From Sipunculus nudus (lineage: Eukaryota > Annelida > Sipuncula > Golfingiida > Sipunculidae), in NCBI GenBank assembly GCA_026874595.1, contig CM049318.1, positions 9,032,741-9,096,740 on the forward strand: 64,000 nucleotides of DNA, in the 5' to 3' direction. Positions 1 to 12,579 of this stretch are shown here, one piece after another. The number at the start of each line of letters is the position of its first letter. Position 1 is the stretch's first letter. A model generated the notes under the pieces. That model searched no databases. It had not been told where the DNA came from and saw nothing but the letters and a program-made list of their open reading frames with translations. A program made the translations under genes and the position numbers.

Positions 1-1818
1 TATGATTTACTTTTTTATCATTAAAATTGAACTGAAAAATATCATAGGTGACTGCATGGTGTTATTTGGAATACATGACATTCTATCCATTGATACAAGA
101 TTCTTATATCATCAGTAACTGCAAGTTAATTTCCTGTTATTATAAAATAAATTCCTTTCCTATTTTTCTTTAATTTGTTATTAAAAACCAATAAAAATTT
201 ATTAATTAATTGGTTATTGTTATGTTGTTGGTTAAAACTACTAGATGAGTTGGGTTGGACACCTGGATCAACTGTGGCTGGCCATAAGCTGCCTGGCTGC
301 CCCAGTGTATGCCTCGCCCCAAGCATGCATAATTTGCTGAAAGTTCAACAAGGTCAACATACAGGTGACTCAAGAGGGGCTGGAGAGGGCCAAGGTCTGA
401 CATGGTCTCATAGAATCATTAACAAAAGCTACAATTTTTGGCCAATTTCTTTCAGCTTTCTAAACTGAAAAGCTGAAATCCTTATGTGTGCATGACATGA
501 AAATTATATCAACAGTGCTCACAGGAAACAAACGTGCCATGGTCAAAGTTGAGCAAAATTTAAGGTACTAATTTTATATTTATACTAATAACTTATAAAA
601 TTTGAAAAATTCAGAACTAATTTTGGGTATTCAATTGAATCTTGATTAAAAAATGTTACATCCCTGACAAAAAAATCTCTAGCTTCAGCAATCTCCTTGT
701 TAAGGGAGTAAATATATTTCTTGATTTTTTACAAAGTGCATTATGTTTGGGCCCATAACTTAAAATAATTACACAATACTGAAATCGTTTCTGGCATGTG
801 CATAGAGAATGTATAGAAAAATATGTATATTATATATGATTAAAGTCAGATCAGTTGTTTTGATATTAGGCAGTCTTGAAGTGTAACAATGGGTTTTTAA
901 TGGAAAAATGAAGTTTTTCATTAATATCTCGAAGGTATTAAGTCCTCGTGACCAAATTCTTGGCATGGTAGGGGATTTTGGAGACATCTAAATGTATGCT
1001 AAATTTTAGGAACTGAGAGCTGAAGCTGGGGAGCTGAGCTCTAGCAAAATGCATAACACTAGCTTGATGTAAACAATATGTTACATGGTGTTTGAAAACT
1101 TAAATAAAATCTACAGTTTTTGATCAAATGTTTTCAAATTTTTGGTGTTAACAGACAAAATGCTAACAAAAACATGCTGTGAAAATTAAATCCACAGTAC
1201 TTACAGGAAAAAAACGTGCCATGGTCAAAGTTGGGTTAAATTTAGGGTACCAATTTTTTATTTTAGTTATTATTTTAAAAAATTTAAAGGATTTTGATCT
1301 AATTTTGGGTATACGATTTAATTTTGATTAATTAAAGTTATATTACTGGAAAAAAAGTCCATAGCTTTAACATGTTTTGTGTTGAGTGATCAAATATCTT
1401 TCCTGATTTTTTACAAAATGCATTATGTTTGGGCCCATAACTTTTTTAAATTATATAATACATACATAATTTCTGGCATGTACATAGGAACTATATAGAG
1501 GAATATTTATGGTCAATATGAGGAAAAACAGATGAGTCGTTTTGATATTAGGCAGTCCTGAAGTGTGAAAATAGGTTTTTAATAAAAAAATGAGGTTTTT
1601 CCTTAATTTCTCAAAGGAACGAAGTCACAAAGACCCAGTTTTCAGCTTGGTAGGAGATCTTGGGGACATCTAACATTATGCTGAATTTTGGATTCCTAGG
1701 TCTTACGGTTTCAAAACCTGCCACATCTACGGACGGACGGACGGACAGACGGCAAGACAGATGGACGGACAACAGACCACGACTATAGCTCAGATGACTT
1801 ATAGTCAGCTGAGCTAAA
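1..1818 (-). mobile_element. Non-autonomous Helentron-like element, family C, copy 1 (cut by window edge)
   Basis: On the minus strand the element begins at a stem-loop (AGCTCAG 1788-1794 pairing with CTGAGCT 1809-1815), followed by a GGAC-type simple repeat (about 1728-1770) and two diverged copies of a module of about 670 bp. The same sequence recurs in opposite orientation at 20442-22245, where the element continues to a 3' hairpin that lies outside the window here. The short reading frames inside are repeat sequence read in frame and are not genes. Assignment to Helentron/HINE-type elements rests on architecture only; no Rep/helicase gene is present. Confidence 0.6.
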
Positions 1819-3273
1819 AAGCTAAACAACTGCAGTTCACACATGTTTAGTTAAACAATCAGTGGTACCATAGAATATCATATATTCACAGATAAACATC
1901 TATTCTTACATCTGAGAGAGATGAAGCTATAAAGATGACACATCCTACTGAGAAATTGACTACAAGCCAGAAGATTTACATAGAAGCAAATGGACTGCTC
2001 CCCATTCTGGTGTGTGTTCAGCTTAAGCTACAGTGGCTCCTGAGTGCTGACAACAGTGAAACATGAACCTGGAAGAAATTGCCATTTGGATATGATTATG
2101 AAACTTAAATATTGTTAATATATCAATAAACCTTCCTTCTGAACTTATTTATCCAGATAAGCATTTATGTAAATTTAAAAATTTACAAGGTGATTCTTAG
2201 TTTGACCCAGTTTAATCCAGATAAAACTTGATAAAACACAATTTTATCCATTGCCCTTGATTAAACATGTTTTATCCGGATAAAACCCATCCCTGGCCAT
2301 ATGTGGTGAAAATCACACAAAATCAGAAATATCTCAATATCGGATGCATAGATTGGTCCAAAAATCTGAAGATCCTGGATAGCTTTGTCTTCTGCGGAAA
2401 ACCTGTGGTAACACCTTGTCCTTTTCTTGTTTTCGCGCCTTTAAGTACCCCATCATAGCAACTTGACAGTACTGTGAACATTAGAATTCCAAAGCTAATG
2501 GATAGATTGGGCTGAAATTGTGCATGTGGAGGGAGGGCATTTTTGGCAGGGGTTCACCATTCTAAAATTTGGGAATGTATGTCTTCCTGTCTAAAATATT
2601 ACACAAGTTAGGTCTTTACTGTGTCCTGGTCCTCCTCAAGGGTCACCCTGATTTGTTATGGGGTTCTACAACTCTACTTTGAAAAAAAAAAAAGCCAAAA
2701 AACAAAAACATTCAACTGGTTTTACTCATCACTCATACAGCAGGGTGGGAATAAGCAGTCTTGTTTGTTTATTTATACTAGCTTTTTATCTGTTCATTAT
2801 TTTCCACTTGAAGACCAGTTTAGTTTCATTCCAAACAGAGCAGATGGCGCTGAATTCAGAAAGTTCACCCACAGGATACACAGTTGAAGCTTCTGGTAGA
2901 TGGAGCTTCAATTGCCCCTTTGAAATTCAAAGTTAAATTTCTCAGGAATTATAAAAAAAAAACATGGAAAATTATTATTATTATTGCATTATTATGGCAT
3001 TATTCCCAAAAGTTCAAGACCAAAAGCTTGCATATTCTGAGGTGTGGCCACAGGGGTGTTCTGTGACAAAAGTGGAGTGGCAGCACCATCTGTTATAATA
3101 TAGATGAACTGCTAAGTTCTATAACCTATGAAGTAAATTTTTTAGGATCCTTATGAAAATATATGTTGATTTAAAATACAAGCCATTCTTTCCATAAATT
3201 AGTTTATTCATTAGTGAACAGTATTATTTGAAACAAATCTGGACAATATGACAATTTTTACATGACATATTCA
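1819..3273. other. Intergenic AT-rich spacer, no gene seen
   Basis: I see no coding exon. Around 2140-2302 the motif TTATCC(A/G)GATAA recurs several times and ends in GATAAAACCCATCCCTGG, which looks like the end of an old hAT-type element, but I cannot find its partner end. A short poly-A run lies near 2682-2692. The rest is unremarkable. Confidence 0.4.
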
Positions 3274-6200
3274 TCAACTTGGAGTGGAAAATAATGTTTT
3301 AATGTGTTGCCACATCTCTCTAAATGAAGGAGAAGATGTTTTATCAGCAGGATAGTGGTACATGTCCATATGTGGGACAGGGTTTGGTTTTGGAGGTACA
3401 GCTTTCCCAGCTCTGTCTAATACTGTATACTCATCCAGCACCCGCTGAAGTTCCCGGTTAAGTCTGTATGGTATCATCTGCTGCCAAAATGATGGCACAA
3501 TCAAGTTCAGTTTATTAATGTTCTTGTTGATATCATCAATTTCATCACTGAATTCTTTCTCAAAGCGGTCCCAGCGAGCCTTCTTGCTAGGCGGTAATGG
3601 TTCCTTACCCAGACTGATCCGACGCTCCAACAACTTGGATCGTGCTTTTTTAATGCCTTCCCTGAAACAAGTCAATTTTAAAGTTATTAGTACACAGATA
3701 ACAATGACCATATTAGTGAGTGCAATTATCTTGAGGTTGCTCATAAAACACAGTCCACTCGTCAGTGATTTATTTTTACATGGCATTGGGAATGATCCTT
3801 GAGAGAACTGAGTAATACAATCATCTGGAGTAACTCACAACAGTCATACCTGCAACCAGGTTAGAAAAATGAAAGAAAGTATATTTGTATTTATGAATAC
3901 ATATGATAAAATAAAGTATTATCAGTATAGGGTTCTGGTAAGACCACAAAAAAAAAGAAACCCTTGTGGAACTGCCAAGAACAAATATATCAATATTTGA
4001 ATCTCACTAATATGAGGCTAACCACAATAATTATCATTGTATGTATTGCATAGTGCCCATGATAGTGGCAAGCAGGACTTGGTCCCTCATATTAAAACTC
4101 AGGAGAGAATCAACTTAAAATCTTGGTATATTGTGTGGACAGAGTCCATGATAAAGATTATATGACAAATGATAAGGATGGTCATATATAACTGGTATGC
4201 AGTCATTGGGCTGTTTGGATCAGTTGTAAATGAAATTGACATAAAATAAAAAAAAATAATAAATAAAAAATGATAATAAAATTGGTTGAGTCATTAGTCT
4301 TTGAGTAATCAAGATAGCAAGTACACAATATAAAGTTGCATACACAAATATGACCTTGTGGTACAAAGTGAGTGATAAATAAAGCTCTTCATGTTTTCCC
4401 TATATCTCAAAAGTAATATCGGGGGGGGGGGGGGGGGGTTTACAATGATCATGTGATCAACATGGATTGTCACCACAATGTCAGACTGACCTGATTTCCT
4501 TCTCCAGTGTGACCCACTCTGGAGCGTACCCGTTATTAATCAGGACCTTGTTGAGGTTGTGCGTGAATGTGTCCACCATCGGGTTATGTTCTTGATACTC
4601 CAACTTCTTCCCTTTTCCGGGTAGGTTATCAAAGTCTCCCCTAGCCATGGACTCCTGTATTAGATCCTCTACCAGACGATCAATGGCATTCCTATCATAC
4701 AATATAAAACAAATTTTTAATCTTATAACATTTTATCAATGTTAAATTTTCAGGCTAAACTAAATATGTGATAAATCATGTATCAAAAGGGAACCTTACC
4801 ACTGAGCATACCAAGCATTCATTTTTTTTATTTTATCACATGTTAAACAATGAAACCACACCGAATAAGCACTGCGAAATCTCTCAAAATATTGCATAAA
4901 ACATGCCACCAAGTTTCAGATGAGTGAGCTAATATTTTTTGTTGTGCCATTGAAGCTACCATATGCATGTGATTTCCTTATAATTGTCATTTTATATCAT
5001 TAGTAGTCAAATGAAAGTTGTAAAGACTCAGTGCAAATTATACTAAAATTATTCCTCATTGACTTATATTTGGGTCTATATTAAATTTGATACAAGGTAT
5101 TGTCAGGAACAAATAATCCACAAAAGTTTTAACCACAGGAATAGTGTTTCATGTCAAAACCACAAAATTTTCTAAATTCAGAGTATCTTAGGCACAAACC
5201 TACATACCTGACCACCTGTTTCCTTGTGGCTCTCTTATCCTTCGTGACCAGGCTGCTTTCATACTTCCCTGTGAGCTTTTCTGTACGATAGGTGTACACG
5301 TTTTCTGTTGCTCTGGATATTTTATACTGCTGATACTGTTTCTGCCGCTGTGATGGGGTCCCAAAACCAACACCCTGTAAAGTAAGTGAAGGAAATATCA
5401 CAGAAGGAGAGTTAATTTGAACCAGTAGTCCCATTATTGTACCACTGTCCTCTGTATGAAAAGGGGATAATGTTATTTAGATTAATAATTTGTTATTGGG
5501 GTATAAAAATTCTGTGCATCTTTGATAACTCCTTTACTTTCAGTATTTCTGACTTCACTTTTACAATGGAAATCTTATAAAGAAGTCTTATATAGATTTT
5601 ATATGGAATTTTCTACGTATCAATATGTAAGGGCTCAAGTAGTGTCAATATGGGAAAGTTGAAGGGTAACACAAAATTGTTTTCATTGTTTGAAGAAAAC
5701 AGAATACAGTGACCTAGTTTCAGATATGATAATAGATTTTGCTCAAATAAAAAGGTCAGCAATATTTTAGGTTTGTACCTTTAATGTTTTAAAATTGTGC
5801 CCTGTGGATGGACAGTAGGTCAGACAGGAAAATGGTCTTCACTATAGCTGACTTACAATCAACAAATGACATGGTAAGATCTATCTGATAGAACATTTTC
5901 CCACTGACTGGGGAGTGTCACTTTTACTTAATTATCTGGTACCAACATATTTTTGCATTATGATGGGTTGCTGTTCAGCCAAGTGTAATAGTGCATTTAT
6001 TTACCTCGTATGACAGGTACTGGCGATGCTGGGGAGCTATGTGTTTTATATCAAAGATAGACTCATCATCCTCTTCTGTCACTTCTTTCCCGAGCCCCTG
6101 GAGGTGATTCTGAAACAAAGCAATCTTTGTCATCAAATGACAATTGTTCTGTACTGTCTGTAAAACTTTGTATCCTGCTTTACAATCGACACCCTGTTTT

Positions 6201-6949
6201 CTCGAAAATTTTTTTTTTTTAAATATTGGCTATACTTGCATGATATAAAGGGATTATCAGGAATTACTTCTTTTTTATACATTATTTAATTGTATATTAT
6301 TTATGCCTGTCTCTTCACCATAACCAATGTCACAAAGAATGCTAAAAAAATCTATAGCAATTTAGCAAATTGAATATTCATATTTAAATACAACATAAAT
6401 ATATTTAAATCAGCCTTTTAGGATAGTTATTTACAGGGCTGACTAATGATAGCCACTTTTGCTCAAGTTTTCTGTAGTTCATTTTTCCGTTTTATATTAG
6501 AAGACCTTAATTTTCTCATTGGTGGTGAGAGTGGTGACACCAACAGCCCTTTGACCTATCCTCAAAAATAATATTGAATTTTATATATACATTATATGCA
6601 AATCATCAATAGAAACATGTAATCTAAGGATAAACAAAACATGAGCATACAGCCAGTCTACCTTGATAGCGTTGTAGGCTTCCTTGACCTGAGTGAATTT
6701 CTTTGGATCTGCTGTGGAGCTGCCGCTGTCAGGGTGGTAGGTCTTAGCAAGGCGCAGGTAGGCCTCCCGTAACTCGTCGTAGCTGCAGTCCTCCTGTAGA
6801 TTCAGCAGCTTGAAACAGTCCTTGACATTGTCCTTCAGCTGGTACCCGAGGCTGGCTTGGCTGGTGTGGAAGCTGTGGGCTGAAAGAGCGCTGACCAACC
6901 TGCTGACCTGAGTTGGTTTACGCAGGATTCGACAAGCACTTACTAGCAT
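3274..6949 (-). CDS. DNAJC28: DNAJC28-like mitochondrial J-domain protein, 5 coding exons, 382 aa
   Basis: Spliced on the minus strand from 6949-6662, 6109-6005, 5374-5208, 4691-4491 and 3661-3274. All junctions have GT/AG sites and the phases join into 382 residues (the human protein is about 390). Residues 1-33 are basic and Ser-rich without acidic residues, like a mitochondrial presequence. Residues 44-96 form a J domain with the HPD motif at 72-74, which in this family stimulates Hsp70 ATPase. Residues about 187-300 match the DUF1992 domain, including [20 protein letters not shown] at 196-215. The ATG exon is preceded by a good acceptor at 6962-6963, so a 5' UTR exon lies further right and was not identified. 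Human work links DNAJC28 to mitochondria; the client is not known to me. Confidence 0.93.
4421..4438. repeat. Poly-G run, 18 bases
   Basis: Uninterrupted homopolymer in the last intron of the DNAJC28-like gene, about 50 bases beyond the exon 4 donor on the minus strand, where it reads as poly-C. Runs like this are prone to length polymorphism and assembly error. Confidence 0.95.
5785..5872 (-). mobile_element. Decayed 5' end of a family C element
   Basis: Read on the minus strand, the order GACTTA...CTATAG...GGTC, then a degenerate GGAC/CAGAC repeat, then GTGCC and TTTTAAAA mirrors the 5' end of the elements at 1-1818 and 20442-23060. It is heavily diverged and lies in DNAJC28 intron 2. It is probably an old solo fragment. 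Confidence 0.35.
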
Positions 6950-6961
6950 GGCTGGGTAGTC
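6662..6961 (-). other. DNAJC28: DNAJC28 first coding exon: presequence and J domain
   Basis: The exon begins after a TTTCAG acceptor and starts translation at 6949. It encodes the targeting peptide and the whole J domain, ending at the donor AAG|GTAGAC in phase 0. The HPD loop reads YHPDSGS, close to the vertebrate sequence, so Hsp70 activation should be intact. Without the splice the frame would run on only 26 more codons. Confidence 0.85.
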
Positions 6962-8306
6962 CTGAAATACAAAAACATTATTATCTAATTATCATTTGAA
7001 TGATTCGATTTCGTGGTTTGTTTCTGATACAATATTTTTTGAAGATTTGAATCATTAACTGTAGGAGGCACTGACTAATGAATGGCGGTTAAGGAATAGT
7101 TATGATATGCTATCATAGGTTGCAGTTCATGATTAGATATAGAGAAACTTATGTGAGCATGGTTGACAAATGGCTTTTTTTTGTCTTAAATTGCACTTCT
7201 GACCAAGGTACTGCTGCTTCATTTTGACCATTTCATGTGATGTTTCTTTCAATTAGAATGCATATTTGTATTATGTCTTATTTTGCCAACTATCAGTGAC
7301 TGATTTCTGCGTGATGTAACTTAGGTTGTCTGAGACTGAATGTGTCACTTAAAAATTATGCCAGACATCATGGTTAATATGATTTTATTATCATCTCTGT
7401 TTAACTAAAGACATCCATTTTTAAAAGGTCACATCTTGGCATCAGTAAAATGATATTAACATAGCACACTATTTTTATCAAATTTCATTTTAAATGAATT
7501 AAATGGAATTTTATACAATTATTACGAAGGAGAATACTTTTCTGCCGCCAAGTAATCATCTCCCTTATTAAGGGTAATACTGATAAACCTAAAATTAAAA
7601 ATGCATTTAACAACATATATTGAGTAAAATAACAGGAATATGGAAATTCTTGTATAAATTCAAATACATAATCATTCAATATTAATAACTTCTGCCAAAA
7701 AAGGTGGCAGAGAGTTTTGTGTCAAATCTTCAAAATTCTTGACCAAATATTCAAAATACTAAATGAATATCAAATTTTGTGGAAGCATAAGGGCCATTTG
7801 ACATGGGGGAAAGAAAAAAATTAATATTGGGACAGATCGATGAAATTAAAATCTGGGAGCAACTTTAGAATCCAGGCTACATATATTAGTTAAAGGAATT
7901 TAATGAATCAAGGATAGGGAACAAAAAGGTGCAAGTAGATGAAGTATACTGATAATTATTACTATTAGAAATGACAATATTTCAGGCACTGAATATCCTG
8001 GTATGATTGAAATAAAATAATAATACAGTTTGACCCCAATAAGGTCAGGGTTGGGGGCCAAACTATAGAATCCGTCCTACCGTGCCTATCCAACCATGAT
8101 TCACAGGGTACCTTAGTTGTTACAAAACATGCATGTACCAATCCTATAAGATATGCTTGTACGACTCCTATCTCTTAAGAACTTTTTTTTCCCCTGGTAT
8201 ATCCATATTTCCATCTTTAACACTGTCTCATTCTAACACATTTCCCAGCATGTCCTCATTTTGAGGTGTTGCATAAAATATTGTTTCTAAAATTTTTCTT
8301 CCCTCT
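6962..8306. other. Upstream flank of DNAJC28, no exon identified
   Basis: AT-rich sequence that should contain the intron and perhaps the non-coding first exon and promoter of the J-protein gene. No TATA box, CpG-rich stretch or coding exon could be picked out by eye. Confidence 0.4.
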
Positions 8307-8315
8307 CCTTAAATA
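8307..8315. repeat. Left target-site duplication CCTTAAATA
   Basis: Nine bases directly outside the left inverted repeat, identical to 12116-12124. Confidence 0.8.
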
Positions 8316-8781
8316 GGCACTCTGTAAAACCCGGAATTTCCGAGGATATTCCGAGATCCCTCGGAATAAAAGTTTAAGCCATTTCCCTCGGCAGAGGATC
8401 CTTGACAGTAGAAAAAAAGTACCCATACCTGAAGAATGAACAATTATCTTCCCATTTATTCAGGGTTCTGTTCTAATCTTCGACTTATTAAGGTACAGCG
8501 TACGATTTTTTTAACATCTTTTCAAACAGCCCTGCACGACTGCCATGTTTACTAATATTTTGGAAGCCCTGTAGAATTCTCGGGGAATCCAGACCCACGG
8601 CGACCGGGCCCACTCAAAACCACATAAAAAACTGCAACTTTCTCCATTCCTGTTGACAAATTAATTATTACCTGTTGGATTACATCGTTTATTCATTTAA
8701 TTCTTCTAAAGCGGATTATTTACATTATGATTTCATATATTAGGTCTATAGATAGTAAATTAATAGTAATAAAATGTACAA

Positions 8782-8782
<1 letters not shown>

Positions 8783-8852
<70 letters not shown>
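8783..8852. repeat. (TA)n microsatellite, about 35 units
   Basis: An uninterrupted TA run inside the 3.8-kb transposon. The Tyr-Ile open frame across it is an artefact of the repeat. Confidence 0.97.
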
Positions 8853-8855
<3 letters not shown>

Positions 8856-10059
8856 CATATATTGACACCAGGTATAACATTTTTATCATTTTCATAATAC
8901 TTTACATTGGTATTTTAAATTCAATATTTCATTATGGTATCAGGTGTATTTCATGAGGCTTAATTTACTTTCAGTTTGTACATATTTCATTCGATTATTA
9001 TGGTTAAGTTGTTAATAAATGATTTTGTTTTCAAATTTGTTCCCTTGTTCATTGGACTAATAAAAAATAGAATTTTAATAATGCCAGTGGTAAATGAAAA
9101 CACTTGTAGACACTGATACTGCTGTAGCCTCCCTGTCCAAATGTCATGCCACTTCCATTAATTGTAGAATCTCTTACCATGCCCTGCCCCTTTCTTTAGT
9201 TGTGGCCTTCCACAATATTTCATGATCTTATTATCAGTAAGAGGAGTATATCTGATAAATCTACAATTCACTCTCTTTACTGGCCATATTCTTTTTATCC
9301 AGGCCTGTCAGCTGTTAATACTTTCCAAGAATTCTCAAGAAACCACCGGATTTAGGTATGATCTACCAAAAACATGGCCGTCGTCCCGGGCCGGTCTGAT
9401 CTGGCTCGGATAACCGTAGATTACGCCTTAAAAAGTCGAAGATTAGAACGGAACCCTAAAGAAATAGGAAGATACTTATTCATCTAATACTTATAAAAGG
9501 AATTCAGTTCACGTTTGTTCGCAATGTTCTCTAAAACCGCGCTGTGTACAATATTGTGCCATACATCATTTTAAAGGTTATTATCCCCGCAGTGACATAG
9601 GCGATATGAAAATAAATAATGTTTAATATACATATAATTTTGAGTGATTTTTCCGTTTTTTTACCGAGCACAGCCGAACTGCCTTCGGCAATCACCGGAA
9701 TGCGTGCATCATGGTCACTTAACCCCTAACATTAAGGACTATTGTTCATATGAATAACGCTTGCTTTCAATGAGGGATTTGACCCACGTACGTGATCAGT
9801 AAAAGAGAAAAACACGTTTCTCGCTTTATGAAATGGAGAGTTCAACCCAGGATGATTAATGACAAAACCTAATTCAAGGTCCCAATTTCAGGAACAGGCG
9901 TGGGGTGGGGTGGAGTATACCGTCATATTGACCCTATGGCATTACGATCAGATTACTAGCGCCAGAGTGTCACGACATCTACGTCTGAGGATCGCATTAT
10001 AAGGCCTTATGAAGATGCAAATATTTTCGTCATTTCTGACAACGCTTCATGGGCTACAG

Positions 10060-10690
10060 TAGCCCTAGCACCCGTCCTCTCTTACTACGCTACGCTGTGC
10101 AAGAGCCCTAGAAGATGATTTGAGGAAACTGGAGACATTCCACATGACAATTAAATTCTTATATTTCGTCTGAAAATATCGTATTCGTTAAGAAATAAAT
10201 ATATTCTTATCAAATACGCATATAACATACCACTTAGACAGTGTTTGTCCACTTTAAATGTTGATTAGAAGAATATGTATTATCCTAATAAACGATGCTA
10301 CACGGGGAACGATGTCTGCTCTGGGTTCCCCCCAGCCACGGCTGGCCGTCAGCCGCCTGTGTAATCAGTGGTAACGGGCCGTCTTGGCTCAGCGAGCAAA
10401 GGTCACGCAGTTCATTGTTTCAGATTCTGAGACAGTTTCAAGCGCAAGGGTTGCAAAGTTTTAAAAGTGAGTCTTGTTTACATACTAAAACATAATATTA
10501 AGCTGAATTTCTTAGTCATTCGAATAAAGAACTATATCTCCCTTAGATTAAAGTTTCCTTGTCATAAACGCACTATTTAATTTAACATGATTTTTTTTTC
10601 CGACACAGGTTTGAAGTTCTAAAGTTTACTCTGAAGCTTTTTATGCGGCGGTATCCAGGGTCCTGGATACCGCCGCATTTAATGCAGCTA
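10060..10690. mobile_element. Nested 631-bp MITE-like element with 9-bp TSD
   Basis: The direct repeat GGGCTACAG occurs at 10051-10059 and 10691-10699. The element opens TAGCCCTAGCACC and closes with the perfect palindrome at 10643-10678 followed by AATGCAGCTA. A second, much shorter relative with the same two ends is at 11149-11224. A 9-bp duplication again suggests a Mutator-like mobiliser. No protein frame is visible. Confidence 0.6.
10643..10678. repeat. Perfect palindrome, 17-bp arms, 2-bp spacer
   Basis: The arm ATGCGGCGGTATCCAGG is followed by GT and then its exact reverse complement. It lies at the right end of the 631-bp element and can form a strong hairpin, probably a transposase-binding or processing structure. 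The related element at 11149-11224 keeps only one arm. Confidence 0.9.
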
Positions 10691-11148
10691 GGGCTACAGG
10701 TACACTGTCAATCAACATAAACCAGACCATTCAATAGCATTTTTTGTGTACTTTCTAATAATACCAGATATGAGCGAGAAAAGTTCCAGTTAAACCCAGC
10801 ACATTGGTAAACCCCTCGGCATGTTTGTTGAATTAATGACCGCATGAACACAAGCATGGCTTGCACGGGTTACAGGACGCAGGCAACTTGCAGGCGACAC
10901 AGGAAATGACCCGTGTCCATGGAGACGGTGTTTCAGTTTGGGTTGCGAGCTCACACATATCCTATTGTGTTTATTCACTATTCCAAGCATAATATTGAGA
11001 TTATGGACTGTTTTACACGATATGAATGCAACCAGATGCAAGACCACTGCAATACGTTCCTCCATATTACTAGTATCACGACTCGAGTAGACTTACCAGC
11101 CCAATTATCTGATTGCCTACTGAGTCGGGTTGTCACGCTTAGGTGGAG

Positions 11149-11224
11149 TAGCCCTAGCACCCATCCTCTCTTACTACGTACGCTATGCTGTCCAGGGTCC
11201 TGGATACCGCCGTATATAATGCAG
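11149..11224. mobile_element. 76-bp internally deleted relative of the 631-bp element
   Basis: It begins TAGCCCTAGCACCCATCC and ends with the second palindrome arm (CCTGGATACCGCCG) and ATGCAG. It is flanked by the direct repeat TTAGGTGGAG at 11139-11148 and 11225-11234. It shares about 50 bases at its left end and 40 at its right end with the 631-bp element, as expected for a minimal mobilised derivative. Confidence 0.6.
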
Positions 11225-12115
11225 TTAGGTGGAGTGGTGTCTGGGGTTTCGAGCCTCAAAATTTGTCTGATACGATGAACAAAAAAACATTGCGGCGGTT
11301 GAAAATGAATACGGACCCTCTGCATGGGGTCCCGTTGTGTCCGCTTCTTCTACTTAAGAGGTATGCATATTTCTGTTTCTTTCTTCAGGAACAGTTTCCT
11401 TGCAACGTACATTTAATAAATCATTCATGTGTTCCTCACATCAACCTAATCTTTATGCATCCACTGATAGAATCCAGTCAAATATCATCGAAAACCTAAA
11501 TGCCCCCGCGTCTCATTCCGGTTCGCAATGTCAACTCCATCACTGGCCAGGTCATCAAGGTAAACATACCGGGGTATAAATTTCTTGCCACGAGGACAGA
11601 ACAACAAAATAAATGTTAAAAATATTGGAGCTACTGCAGGATCACTCACGCACTGTCTCCACTAGATTATGAGTTTATACGGACGGACGGTATGATGTTA
11701 AGGATTCATGTAATTTAAAATTAAGTGACAAAATTAAGATACAAGCAGCTGTACATAGAAACGTTTTCTGTTCACAGAAGTGTAATGCCTCAGAGAGGTG
11801 CGTGCGTTATTCTGCAGTCGTGCCAAAATGTTTATACATATCTTATGGAGATTGTTTCCCACTGAAAACCTATCTTTTCTGTTAACTTTTAGAATAAAAA
11901 AAAATGAGCCAACATTTCACATTTCAGTTAATTAATCTCCCCAACCCCAGTAATAAGCCCGGTATACCGGGTCTATCAGCTAGTTTAATATGTATGGGAA
12001 CTTTTTTCCTACTGTCAGGGATCCTCTGCTGAGGGAAACGGCTCAAACTTTTATTTCGAGGAATCTCGGAATATCCTCAGAAATTCCGCGGAAATTCCGG
12101 GTTTTACCGAGTGCC

Positions 12116-12124
12116 CCTTAAATA
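12116..12124. repeat. Right target-site duplication CCTTAAATA
   Basis: Nine bases directly outside the right inverted repeat, identical to 8307-8315. Confidence 0.8.
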
Positions 12125-12141
12125 TCATGCTTATTTTTTAG

Positions 12142-12265
12142 GCTAAGCGGGGGTTTGGGGGCGCGGCCACCAATTTAAAAAAAATATATATGTTGATTAT
12201 TAAACATGGGTTGCTAACCAAAGCGGGGGTTGGGGGCGCGGCCCCCAATTTAAATTAACAATATT
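12142..12265. repeat. Two-copy GC-rich tandem repeat
   Basis: The phrase AGCGGGGGTTTGGGGGCGCG, then GCC and an AATTTAAA tail, appears twice about 75 bp apart. The runs of G could form a quadruplex. It sits immediately right of the 3.8-kb transposon and is clearly GC-richer than its surroundings. Confidence 0.6.
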
Positions 12266-12329
12266 AATTTATTGATAAAAACATTAATTTCACAATTAAC
12301 TGTCAGGTGGCGCAACTGTTAAAAAGGAG

Positions 12330-12510
12330 TTATAATTATCAGGAAACCACGGTTTGATATCTCAGCAAGTTAGCTCAGATAGTTAGAGTGCTGTGTCAGA
12401 AATCATGAGATTGCAGGTTCAAACCCAGGTAGTGCAAGGCCAGCGTTTAAGTTTAAGCGTGGATGCGGTCAACACAGTTGGCGGAGGTACGCGCTCTGTG
12501 ACTGCTTTTT
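12330..12510 (+). mobile_element. tRNA-derived SINE-like sequence
   Basis: An A-box-like stretch TAGCTCAGATAGTTAGAGTG (12371-12390) is followed by a B-box-like GGTTCAAACCC (12416-12426) at the spacing of a Pol III promoter. The 5' and 3' acceptor-stem halves do not pair well and an unrelated tail follows, so this is a SINE head and not a tRNA gene. The exact boundaries are uncertain. Confidence 0.5.
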
Positions 12511-12579
12511 CTTAAAGTTCAATCACGCGGTTCAAAGATTTATAGGGCAAATTGACTGAAATAAATTTAATACCTATCA

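Larger units (their letters stand above)
8316..12115. mobile_element. 3.8-kb TIR transposon, Mutator-like by TSD, with nested elements
   Basis: The ends are inverted repeats of more than 100 bp: the left end (8316 to about 8420) matches the reverse complement of about 11993-12115, both beginning GGCACTC and running through AAAACCCGGAATTTCC. The flanks are a perfect direct repeat CCTTAAATA at 8307-8315 and 12116-12124. A 9-bp duplication with long inverted repeats fits the Mutator/MULE superfamily. No transposase frame is recognisable, so the element is non-autonomous or decayed. A second inverted pair (about 8438-8492 and 9425-9480) and two smaller elements lie inside. Confidence 0.7.

Noticed and set aside
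8774-8956. Tyr-Ile rich ORF
   Set aside because: Product of the TA microsatellite.
10790-11499. Frames of 90-120 residues on both strands
   Set aside because: They overlap one another inside the 3.8-kb transposon and cross the 76-bp element; no family resemblance.
12365-12440. tRNA gene
   Set aside because: A and B boxes are present but the acceptor stem does not pair and extra sequence follows; it is a SINE head.
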